From the NCBI GenBank assembly GCA_002104935.1, contig MCGT01000005.1:248001-312000 (forward strand): a DNA stretch of 64,000 bases, given 5' to 3'. Position numbers and translations under genes: made by a program. Under the pieces are notes generated by a model. The model was not told where the DNA came from. It ran no database searches and was given only the letters and a program-made list of their open reading frames with translations. Shown here one piece after another: positions 42,885 through 52,433 of this stretch; position 1 is the stretch's first letter; each line of letters begins with the position of its first letter. Source of the stretch: Hesseltinella vesiculosa. Taxonomy: Eukaryota; Mucoromycota; Mucoromycetes; Mucorales; Cunninghamellaceae.

Positions 42885-43222
42885 ACCGGTGGATACGAGG
42901 GTGGAGAGGCCCCTTGTAACCACCAAACGCTGCTTTTTCTCGTTGTAAGGGTAACCTTCTGCGGCTCCGAGTGGGGTGATTCCTACGCGATCACTCTTTG
43001 GTGCTAGCTGGCCCTAGCACCTTCACATCTTGGAGTGAACATTCGATATCCTAATGGCCGAGGGGTTGCGCCCTTGGAGCTAGGACGTCTGTTCTTTTAG
43101 CTTGGCGTACTGGTAGGCAAGTATCCCCCGCTTACCCTCCAGGTGGAGGGGCCTCAGTAGGGAGGCGGCCAAGGGAACATGCCACCCGTTGGCTGGCAGG
43201 CTTTCGGGAATCCGACAACAAG
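42885..43222. other. GC-rich, hairpin-rich island of unknown class
   Basis: About 335 bp of markedly higher GC inside AT-rich repeats. It begins with GGTGG and has several local inverted repeats: GGTGCTAG/CTAGCACC around 42998-43019, CCCTCC/GGAGGG around 43135-43150, TGCC/GGCA near 43180-43199, and an outer CCTTGT (42912) with ACAAGG (43217-43222). It also has TGT...ACA ends (42915-43217) as in solo LTRs, but I see no target-site duplication. It could be a structured ncRNA or the remains of a mobile element. Confidence 0.4.
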
Positions 43223-43639
43223 GAAAAAAAATACAGTTAAATGAAAAAGGTCTTCAATTGAGATTTCCCTTGAGATTCACTTGTTCCCACAGAGCAGTCT
43301 GAAAAAAAAAGATAAGGAGAAAGTCCTGTCAATAATAAAAATATTGAGTCTAGGGTATTTCTTCCTATTATGTTGAATAACGAGTTGGAATGCAGAGACT
43401 CTTGTTCACTGGATGGCAACAAAAAAGAGGCTGCTTTGAGAAATGTATGCATTTTTTTCTGCTATCTCTTTCATTGTTTGCAAATGAGAAATGCTTAACT
43501 GAAAGCATGGTGATGGTTATTTATTTGGAGATAACGAGATATCATTGCAAAATCAAATGTGTATTGTGCGAGAGCTTGCGCGAATGCTCTTTGTCAAAAC
43601 AGCTGAGGCATGATGGTAACACCGCAAATTGAAGGCTTG

Positions 43640-44850
43640 CTAGTTGGTCAGTGTTAATGCTTTACAAGCTTGGTTATAAGCCTGAAAATGAACCCGAGAA
43701 CGCCCAGTCAAGATCATTTCATTGTCGTGCAAACGTACGAAGCAGTGAAAAAAAACGATGGGAAAAAAGGAAAAGAGAATTCAAACTACGCTATGCAACT
43801 CGATCCCGTTGACAAAGTGCTTTCCATTTTTGAATGCGTCGACAGTCGATCGCAGTAGAATACACTTCTTCACCCCTCCCCCCATTTTTTTCTTTCTCTC
43901 TTTCCCACATCAATTATTTTTAGTCTTTTCGTTTCATTTTCACTTTTTTTCAAAGGTCGTATGAACGGAGATAAGACAGGATGTTCGTGGCTAAACTTTG
44001 TTGCTTTTCTTTTTTTACCTACAAGCCATGCGTTGGAGCTGTTGTAGACAAAATAAAAGAGAGGTGAAGCGTAGCACAAAATGGATGGAAGGCCTCGAGC
44101 GCCCATCAATGAGCAGCCGCCAATTTTTTTTTCCATGACACTTTTTACTGTCAAAGTTGGAACATAATGCTCCATTCTCCTTTACCAAATTTGGTTCAAA
44201 CTTTTATTCGTTGCCGTTTAAGCAAAGGGAGAAGAAGTAGCCCTTCACATCCTACTGTATTTCGTCAAGCCATTCCTACCTCTAGGAATGCCGTGATGAT
44301 GAAAAAAGGATGTGGGAAATACCAAAAAAAAATGGGGGGGGGGTGCGTTGGTTTGACGTTTTAGCAAACGGCAGCGAAAAGATGATCGATGGAGCAATGG
44401 CGGGCTGGATTTGCTTACAACCAAGCCTACTCTCGCGCACGCATGAAAAAAAAAAAGGAAAAAGAGCATGGTGACAAGGAACACGTTCGTTTCGTTTTTA
44501 ACATGCTTGGTTATTTCACAATTTATAACCAGGCTTATTCACACGTTTGTCAAAGTAAGAAAAGCAATAAAACGAGCAGAGGAACTAGCTTCAGAATACT
44601 ATCTCTTATATCAATCATATCTGGCAAAAAAAAAAAAATAGACGGGCTTTTTTTATTTTGGACTTTGGCTTGCTACATTCTCATCTTTCCCTACCATAAG
44701 GATGTTGGAAATGAGAAGTAACTTCTTTTTCCCAGTCACTCACTTTCTTTTTTTAATCTACTGCTACAGCGTTTGCAGTATGTAGCAATCAAGTAAAAAA
44801 AAAAACTAGCCATTACCGCCACCATTCTCTTTCATCGTTTTATTTCTTAA
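43640..44850 (+). repeat. large diverged repeat, copy II
   Basis: Partner of 39470-41030 (see that entry). In addition, 44280-44450 repeats a block seen at 42190-42340 (GGGTGCGTTGGTTTG, GTTTTAGC, ATTTGCTT.CAACCAAG, CTACTC). Non-coding as it stands. Confidence 0.65.
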
Positions 44851-44957
44851 AATTTTAACTATCTAAAGAAAGTAGAAAGAATGCCAACTCCTAGCCCATT
44901 TTCATGGTTGCCCAGGTGTGACTACGTGGAAGTGGTTGGCTTACACACCCTTATGTC

Positions 44958-45285
44958 TATCTTTTTTACGGAAAAAGAAGCATAACCCCCCTGTGAGGGA
45001 AGACGAAGAAACCTTTATGATTTCTAGTTTTTTGTATAGGAAAAATGAACATAAACCTCCGGAGAGGAAAGACAAAAAAAACCTTTTCTTATGATTGTTA
45101 GTTTTTTGTATAGGAAAAATGAACATAAACCTCCGGAGAGTAAAGACAAAAAAAACCTGTTTTTATGAATCCTTTTTGGGTATGGACATAAACCTCTCGA
45201 GAGGAAAGACAAAAACCTTTTATGAATCCTTTTAGGAAAAGGACATAAGCCCCACAGGAGGGAAGACAAAAACCGTGCCATCCTG
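44958..45285. repeat. five-unit tandem array with a palindrome in each unit
   Basis: Five degenerate units of about 55-75 bp sharing ACATAAACC, a palindromic centre, then GGAAAGACAAAAACC. The centres differ but stay largely self-complementary: CCTCCGGAG in two units, CCTCTCGAGAGG in one, and CCCC...GGGG-like centres in the outer two. Flanked by two copies of a 45-bp segment (44905 and 45719) reading TGCCCAGGTGTGAC / TACCCAGGTATGAC. Confidence 0.7.
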
Positions 45286-46489
45286 CCATCCTGTCCATCC
45301 TACCTCCTTCCAGCCAACGGTCACCGGGAAAAAATCACCCTGGAATACGAGCCGAGAGCCGGGCCTGGGGTTTCCCGCCATAAGTTCGTCAAGCTTATGA
45401 CTTGTTTCCCCAGGTCTTGAGTTTGCTAGGCCATTCAAATCATAAATTAGGTTCCCACCGCAAAAATGTTAGTAAACTTTGTTATACTTTTTGTTTTGTG
45501 TTTACCTGCTTCTTTTGTCCTTTCCTTGTGATGTCTAACAGGAATGGAAAACATACGAGTGAGAGTAGCTGTGCTCAAAGCAGTTTTTTTTTGTGGGGTA
45601 TTTGGGATTCCGCACCAAATAATCACGTGATCAAAAAGCTTCGCTCTAATAATAACATTTACCAACGCTGCATCTTTGTTTTAAACAAAAATGCCAGGTA
45701 TAGCCCAACTTAAAAAAGATGGTTACCCAGGTATGACCACGTGGAGGTACTGACATGCATACCCATCAATGACATGACTTTTTTTCTTGTAGGAAAAGTT
45801 TCTTGGCATTATTTGGTTATTATGGACCTTGCTTGGCCTTGTTCCAGCGGGTTCTTGAGTGAAGAAAAAAAAAAGGAAAAATCAAAAACATGCCTTTTGA
45901 CCCTGAAAAAAAAAGAAATGAGGAGGCAGTCAGCTGGTCATAAAAAGGTGCCAAACTAAAAAAGGTAAAGAGAGGGTTTCAAATGGAAACTCAATTTTCG
46001 GTTTAATTTCCAAATAGAACTAAATTAACTATGTTTGATATAATAGAGATCTGCATTCTCCTGGTCTGTGCTTGACATCTTTCATTTCAAAAAGATAGCC
46101 TTCTTTTTTTTTGAACAGTAGCAAGCTCCCGCTTCCATTTTGCTTGTTTTTGGTCGTATTGACAAAAAAACAGCAGAGGAATTTTGGTTGCACAACTACT
46201 TGAGAGCATGTTTCTCGGCTAGTTTCATTGCTTTTCCAACGTTATGCTTCCCTACGGATAGCCTTGGTTCGTAGCTTTAAAATGAATCTAAACACGCCTA
46301 GGCATCATCACCCCATTGTGGTGTAATCGCAATAAACAGTAAAGGACAACCAAAAAATCATCAAGAAATTGGTGGGAAAAAAAAGGTGACTGAAACCAAG
46401 AATGTTCTATTGTTGTACCAATAGGAAATCACTTTGTCCCCAGAATGGGCAACGATCGATCTACTGATCGATCTTGATTGCGTCGTTTC

Positions 46490-46710
46490 AAATCCCCTTT
46501 TTTTCCCCATTTTTTTTGGTTGTCCCATTTCTGTTTACTACGATAAATCGACAGTACAGTGGCATTGAAAAGGCGTTCTTGGTTTCATTTTAAAGATTAG
46601 AACCTAGAGCATACATAGGCACATAGAGGGTAAGAAAGTATTAAAACTGACAGAGTAAAGGGCTCTCAAGTTATTGTTACCGAAATTCATCAGCTATTTT
46701 GAAGAAAAAA
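46490..46710 (+). repeat. short repeat family, direct copy
   Basis: Partner of 42590-42790 and, inverted, of 41226-41380. Joins directly to the inverted R2 copy on its right. Confidence 0.5.
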
Positions 46711-46714
46711 AAAA

Positions 46715-47310
46715 CGCAAACGCTCGCACAGGATCATGGCCATCTCCAAGACAAAGCGAGAGCACCGGTTGTTGTAAAGTACATAGCCATCTGTCGCAGC
46801 AGGGTAGATGATAGTGTTGCCCATAAAATCAAGCTTTTGCGAAGCAAGGACCACACCAAAATTATGCACAAGTTCTGGTATTCCCCTTCTCTGGCACACC
46901 TATTTTCCCTTTCTTCCGCTTACAAGCCCACAACCTTTCCTACCCATATCTCCTCAACCAGTCATTGTACAACTCTCATAAAACTATGCATTTTCTCATT
47001 GACCCTGACTCTACGTCGAACAGTCATGCATTCCTTTTTACTTCTCGTCATTCACTCACTATGCCATTGTTTGTTTTGACCTTATTCTTCCAAATCGGGA
47101 AATGCACCTTTCACCCGTCGTCATCGGTGAAAGTTTGCAATTGTTATTCAATCCTTCTGAATATCGGGCTGTCACCTACAAAATGTATCTTCTATTGGTG
47201 GTGTCAAAGACAAGTCATTGGCTCTCCTAGATCAAAAAGTCGATGTTTTTACAATTCTAGGCTTGGCCACCTGGTCAAAGACTTAACCTAGCGGTCAGCG
47301 AATAAAAAGC
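46715..47310 (-). repeat. R2/R1 segment in inverted orientation
   Basis: The reverse complement corresponds to about 36710-37290, including the stretch reading LVHNFGVVLASQKLDF on the minus strand and a GATCAAAAAGTCGATGTT block. It meets a direct R1 copy across a poly(T) run (47318-47331), so the part equivalent to 36770-36925 is present twice in opposite orientation. Confidence 0.65.
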
Positions 47311-47334
47311 TTGCTTTTTTTTTTTTTTTTGGTC

Positions 47335-48065
47335 TGTCTCCAATGGGCACCAAATCTACTGCTTTTTTGTCTTTGTCATCCAACCATCAGCCACTCCCAA
47401 CATGTGAAAGGTACATGAAAAGCCTCACTCACGAGTCATATCTCATTACTTTTCACGAAGCTGCAAGGACGCCATCGCCAAACGCAAAGATGCAGAGTGG
47501 ACTTTTTGCATAACCGTGTCAAGGAAGATACACCAATGGCCTAACCTTCTACTCTCTATCACATAGAAAACAGATCATTGAGCCTGTGCTTGCAATTCTA
47601 ACCCTAAGCCTTCCTAATTCTAACCAGAACGTTACTTCAAGGAATCTTAATGTGCTGCTGCTAGTTTATTAAAAATCTATTTTCAAAAATCAATATGACG
47701 CCATGCATTGTTGTAATCACTAGATCTAGCTCTTGAATCCCTGTCAAATACCCTTGGAGCGAGACTTTGGAGACCAATGTTCAAGGAGATGTGAGAAAAA
47801 GAAGGCGGAAAAAAAAAACTGCGGGGCGGGCATCTTATTTGCCTGACAGCTTAGTTTACTGGTGGCCAAGCCTAGAATCGTAAAAACATCGACTTTTTGA
47901 TCTAGGAGAGTTATGACATATTTTGCTTGATACCACCAATAAAAGATGTGTTTTGTAGGTGACAGCCTGATTTTCAGAAGGATCGAATTACAATTTCAGG
48001 GTTTCACCCATGACGAGGGGTGAAGAGGTGCAATTCCTGATTTGGAAGGAAAAGGTTGGAGAGCT
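47335..48065 (+). repeat. dispersed repeat R1, copy 2
   Basis: Direct copy of 36160-36925; landmarks AAAGCCTCACTCACGAGTCA, CTACTCTCTATC, CAAGGAATCTTAATGTG, GACGCCATGCATTGTTGT and GTAGGTGACAGCC are in the same order. Confidence 0.7.
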
Positions 48066-48129
48066 TGTACCAAGCCAATGATAGGACCACCAAAGAACCT
48101 TCCGCCCTTCATCGACCGTCAGGCTGTTG

Positions 48130-48211
48130 TTAATCAGAGGGTTGTGGAGCACACTTGCCGGCCAGGATAGCCGCAGCTACGGCTCTGGAGTGGGTTTCGT
48201 CGAGAAGGCTG
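48130..48211 (-). pseudogene. isolated terminal-exon-like fragment
   Basis: On the minus strand a CACATCAG acceptor-like site is followed by an open frame reading SLLDETHSRAVAAAILAG and ending KCAPQPSD plus stop. GC content and reading are coding-like, unlike the surroundings. No upstream exons were found and I do not recognise the family; likely a stranded gene fragment. Confidence 0.3.
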
Positions 48212-48319
48212 CTGATGTGCGAAAAAAGAGAAAAAGTAAGAGATAAGAAGAAATGGTGGCGCGCCTCCCTCACCACTCTCTCAATAAAAAAACCGCAACA
48301 AAACACACACAACCTTTTT

Positions 48320-50545
48320 TTTTTTAAAAAAAAAAAGCCGTTTTCTCAATGCAACCCCCCAGGTAATCTGGTCAAATTTCACAGTGAAAGATTTCTCTTC
48401 ATAAGTTCATTCCAAACTGTGAATCAATTTTTATCTAATAGATCAAAGTGCAATTTGGCATGGGTGCAAGCCCTTACGAAAGGCATGGATACCAATAAAT
48501 CCAAGTTAATTAGTGAAGGCTGTCCAGCCAACTTGGTGTCGATTCTCTACTTACTTGACAGATCAAAAGAAGAAGAGTCATTGGTTGCTTCAAATCCCTC
48601 TTTCTTTTTTTTAGGCACCTTGTTCTCCTCTTTTCTTTAGGTCCATCATCAAATCAACTCTAGCATTTACCCCATCTTTGGGCCATTGTTTACTTGAAAG
48701 ATAACATATTGAAACCAACCTTTAAATAAATCATACGTTCAGGATGGCTAAAAAAAAGGTTCCTGCCATGCCAACTTTTCTTTGCATTTTTGCCAAAGGA
48801 CAATCAATCGCCACCACTTTCGACACCAGTACTTTTCACCAACTTTTTAATAGTAATACTGTATATATCTTTTGATATGGAGACGCTATAGATATCTGTT
48901 TTCGCCATGCGTGTGGTTGCTTTTTATAACATGCAAGCCGAGAGTCCTTGTAACACAATCGGTGACCCCCCGCTTTTTAATTTTCCAGTTTTTTTTTTTT
49001 TTTTTCACTTGACATGATCTACCTGCTACTGCCACAGCTGTTACTTCTCATCATGATTTTCATCCAGATGCTCTAAGTATGTATTTGATTAGATTTGTGA
49101 GGATTTATTTCCTGACTTTAATGTTTATGAATAGTAAGCTTTGGATATGCTAGGCTTGGTCAGCAGTTCATCACTGGATATACTGACTGCGCTGTTCGTC
49201 GGCATGAATAGCTTGTGATATGCAGTTTCGTGCTGTCAAGAGAGACCGTGCATTTACCTTCTCCTTGGAGATGGTGTCTTCCATCGTTTTAATATCCAAG
49301 GGCAAAGTTTCCTTGGTAGTATAGGTAGACCTTGCCTTAAAATAAGTGTTAAGGATGTCGCTGAGAGAAAGTCGACGTCAGCCATCATCTTGTAAGTTTG
49401 CTTGTTGAGCAATGGTAGACTCGGCTATCGGATACCATTGCCTTGCTACACCATTTGGCAGATATTGTCTGATGACTCGACTTGATGGATGGAGAAGGCA
49501 GGTTGACAAGGTTTGATGCCATGCTATAGCAATAAAAAATGGAGTGATCTTCCTCCCCCTCTCTGCGCTCCAGAGCCTTCCAGCAGATTGAGATTAGCGG
49601 CAGCTCTTTCACCGACAGGCAACTTTCCCCTTAAAAAAAAATTCTCAACTTTCAAACCTCCACAGGGTTCAACGTCCAAAGTGTGAGCTTGCATACTTCC
49701 ACCTGCTTGCTTTCCCATGAAAGTCAAGACAACGACACTTGATGAGCAGGCATCCGGAAACCACAGAGCAAAAATGACAAATAAAGGCACAGGCAAGCAT
49801 ACCAACCAGTGGAGTGTTGTAAATTTGAGTTCCCATGAAAAAAAAAAAAAAAAAAAGATCAGAATTTCTTGTAGAACTAAAAAGCACATGTCACTTTTTA
49901 CTTACCAATACAAGCCATTGGTACCTGGGCCATTTGCAGTCGATGGACACTTGTAGGAAGCATGACATAAAAAATAAAAAAAAGGCGGTCAGGCATGGGA
50001 GCTCATATTGGAAATATAAATGAAAACTTACCAAAAGATTCAAGCTCCATAAAAGGTCTAAATGATAACTTCCACTAGCGCAAAATGAAATGGTTTTTGC
50101 CGATAAACCATCCCATTTGCGCTAGGGACTAAGAGAAAAAAAAAATAGTATGAGAACGGTAAGTTGTTAAGCATCTTCCAAAAGAGTAATGTAAGTACCT
50201 GATCTATGGTCTTGACCCAGAAAAGTGCCCAGTTAGGTATGTACTAGCCCAATATGTGCAGTGAACAGGATGAATCCATCGTGCATGTGTCATTTTGCCG
50301 AAGTTTCTTTCTGCAAGTGTCAAAGTAGAAAAACAGTAAGGCATACACTTCTTCAGTTACCTGTTTCATCGGATCTAATCGTTGAGAAAAGAAAAAAAAA
50401 ACGCGAGTACGGTCGCCATCAACGGATTCAGAGACAAAACCACAATCCCCACCATAGCCAGAAGGAGGGTTGTTCTATCATCACGCAATGAGGTTGAGGA
50501 GATCAAGCTCCGAGGCTGGCTTGTCTAGTTGCAAACTCTATGTCT
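48320..50545. other. gene-free stretch
   Basis: No conserved coding sequence found. There are several CTTAC/GTAAG-like sites near 49250-50170 that could belong to a short-exon minus-strand gene, but I could not join them into a convincing frame. Poly(T) near 48989 and poly(A) near 49838. Confidence 0.35.
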
Positions 50546-50559
50546 AAATGCACGGTTTC

Positions 50560-51745
50560 TCTAGGTCTTGGTCTAGGTCTAAGGACAAAACTTGTCTACT
50601 AAAAGAAAAAAAAAGTGAGCTTGGACGTCAGGATCAATTTTTTCTTTTTGATCTTACGATGATGGGTATAGGCAGCCAAGATTGCCAAAAGGTCTATGTC
50701 TATGTCTTGATGCCAAATGGGTATACATGGAGGGTATATGCCAAAACTTGTCTACTGTGTAAAAGAAAAAAAAAAGTGAGCTTGGACGTCAAGATCAATT
50801 TTTTCTTTTTGATCTTACGATGATGGGTATAGGCAGCCAAGATTGCCAAAAGGTCTATGTCTATGTCTTGATGCCAAATGGGTATGCATGCAGGGTATAT
50901 GCCAAAACTTGTCTACTGTGTAAAAGAAAAAAAAAGTGAGCTAGGGCGTCAGGATCAATTTTTTCTTTCGATCTTACGATGATGGGTATAGGCAGCCAAG
51001 ATTGCCAAAAGGTCTATGTCTATGTCTTGGTGCCAAATGGGTATACATGCAGGGTATATGCCAAAACTTGTCTACTGTGTAAAAGAAAAAAAAAGTGAGC
51101 TAGGGCGTCAGGATCAATTTTTTCTTTCGATCTTACGATGATGGGTATAGGCAGCCAAGATTGCCAAAAGGTCTATGTCTATGTCTTGATGCCAAATGGG
51201 TATACATGGAGGGTATATGCCAAAACTTGTCTACTGAGTAAAAGAAAAAAAAAGTGAGCTAGGGCGTCAGGATCAATTTTTTCTTTCGATCTTACGATGA
51301 TGGGTATAGGCAGCCAAGATTGCCAAAAGGTCTATGTCTATGTCTTGATGCCAAATGGGTATGCATGCAGGGTATATGCCAAAACTTGTCTACTGAGTAA
51401 AAGAAAAAAAAAGTGAGCTAGGGCGTCAGGATCAATTTTTTCTTTCGATCTTACGATGATGGGTATAGGCAGCCAAGATTGCCAAAAGGTCTATGTCTAT
51501 GTCTTGGTGCCAAATGGGTATACATGCAGGGTATATGCCAAAACTTGTCTACTGTGTAAAAGAAAAAAAAAGTGAGCTTGGACGTCAGGATCAATTTTTC
51601 TTTTTGATCTTACGATGATGGGTATAGGCAGCCAAAATTGCCAAAAGGTCTATGTCTATGCCTTGGTGCCAAATGGGTATGCGTGCAGGGTATATGTCTA
51701 GATGAAGGGTATATGTCTAGGTCTACCAAAACTTGTCTACTGTGC
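50560..51745 (+). repeat. seven-unit satellite array, about 159-bp monomer
   Basis: AAAACTTGTCTACT recurs at 50587, 50743, 50904, 51063, 51222, 51381, 51540 and 51728, i.e. spacings of 156, 161, 159, 159, 159, 159 and 188. Each monomer contains a poly(A) stretch, a GATCAATTTTTTCTTT block, GATGGGTATAGGCAGCC and GGTCTATGTCTATGTC. Units 1/4, 2/5 and 3/6 share private variants, which implies a three-monomer higher-order repeat of about 477 bp. Confidence 0.92.
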
Positions 51746-51804
51746 AATAGGATGGGAGATAAAAAAGGAATAAAAGATAAAAAGGCACTGCAAGATATTC
51801 ATAG

Positions 51805-51957
51805 GCTTCATGTTACTTCTTGTCTTTTTTTTACTTTTTTTCTTTTTTGCTTTTTTTGTTTTTTTTTCATTCTTTTCATGTTACTTCTTGTCTTTTTTTT
51901 ACATTTTTTCTTTTTTGCTTTTTTTTTTTTTTTCATTCTTTTCATGTTACTTCTTTT
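51805..51957 (+). repeat. tandem duplication of a T-rich unit
   Basis: Two full units and a partial third of about 70-75 bp: CATGTTACTTCTTGTC, then T-rich sequence with TTCTTTTTTGC, then CATTCTTTT. Translated Phe runs are artefacts. Confidence 0.8.
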
Positions 51958-51992
51958 TTTTTCAAGTATTGCAGGCTTATAATATATAAAAG

Positions 51993-52433
51993 TTATCTTT
52001 TTTCAAGCATTTTTTTTAACTCCTTTTTTGTCAAAACGTTCTTCTTGGCATGGGCGTAATGATGGCTTTTGACCAAACAAGCGGAGCGAGGACGAAAGAC
52101 ACTGGAAGGAGCAGGAGCCATGCTGGTGGAGTTAGGCGGAACCATGTCGATCGGTGCAGCAGGGGCTTTGGTGGTGGCATGCCTGGTGACAAAGGTGCGG
52201 GCCATAATGACAGAGCCAATGGCAAGAAGGAGGAGGAACCAGCACCAACGAGGAACAAAGGTGAGTTCGTTGCTGACAGAGACAGGCAGCGGGAAGGACG
52301 GGTGAACCATCAAGGCTGTGTTGGCGGGGACAGCATACAATGGATGAACCATTAGTTCAGAAGTAGTAACTATGGGAGGTGGCACATCGGTGGTAGGCAG
52401 GTTAAGCAAAAGCATCAGAACTCCGAAAATCAT
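51993..52433 (-). CDS. hypothetical small membrane protein, 146 aa
   Basis: Not recognised. Starting at MIFGVLMLLLNLP the ORF has 146 residues; the first 11-12 are hydrophobic like a signal sequence or anchor. A second hydrophobic segment (CWFLLLLAIGSVIMA) lies at about residues 60-75, followed by a Thr/Ala/Pro-rich stretch and a Lys-rich C-terminus (KKELKKMLEKR). A CTTTTTCCTCCCAG acceptor-like site lies just before the ATG, so the 5' UTR may be spliced or the protein may start in an upstream exon (an in-frame MSDKKQGQ occurs). The basic tail with two hydrophobic segments would suit a small ER or plasma-membrane protein. It is the best intact ORF in the repeat-rich half. Confidence 0.5.
   Translation of the reverse strand: MIFGVLMLLLNLPTTDVPPPIVTTSELMVHPLYAVPANTALMVHPSFPLPVSVSNELTFVPRWCWFLLLLAIGSVIMARTFVTRHATTKAPAAPIDMVPPNSTSMAPAPSSVFRPRSACLVKSHHYAHAKKNVLTKKELKKMLEKR

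Noticed and set aside
42915..43217. Solo LTR with TGT...ACA ends
   Set aside because: Flanking 5-bp sequences differ (CCCCT and ACAAG), so no target-site duplication; kept only as an unresolved structured island.
50560..51745. CRISPR-like array
   Set aside because: Whole monomers repeat with no unique spacers; eukaryotic context; it is a satellite.
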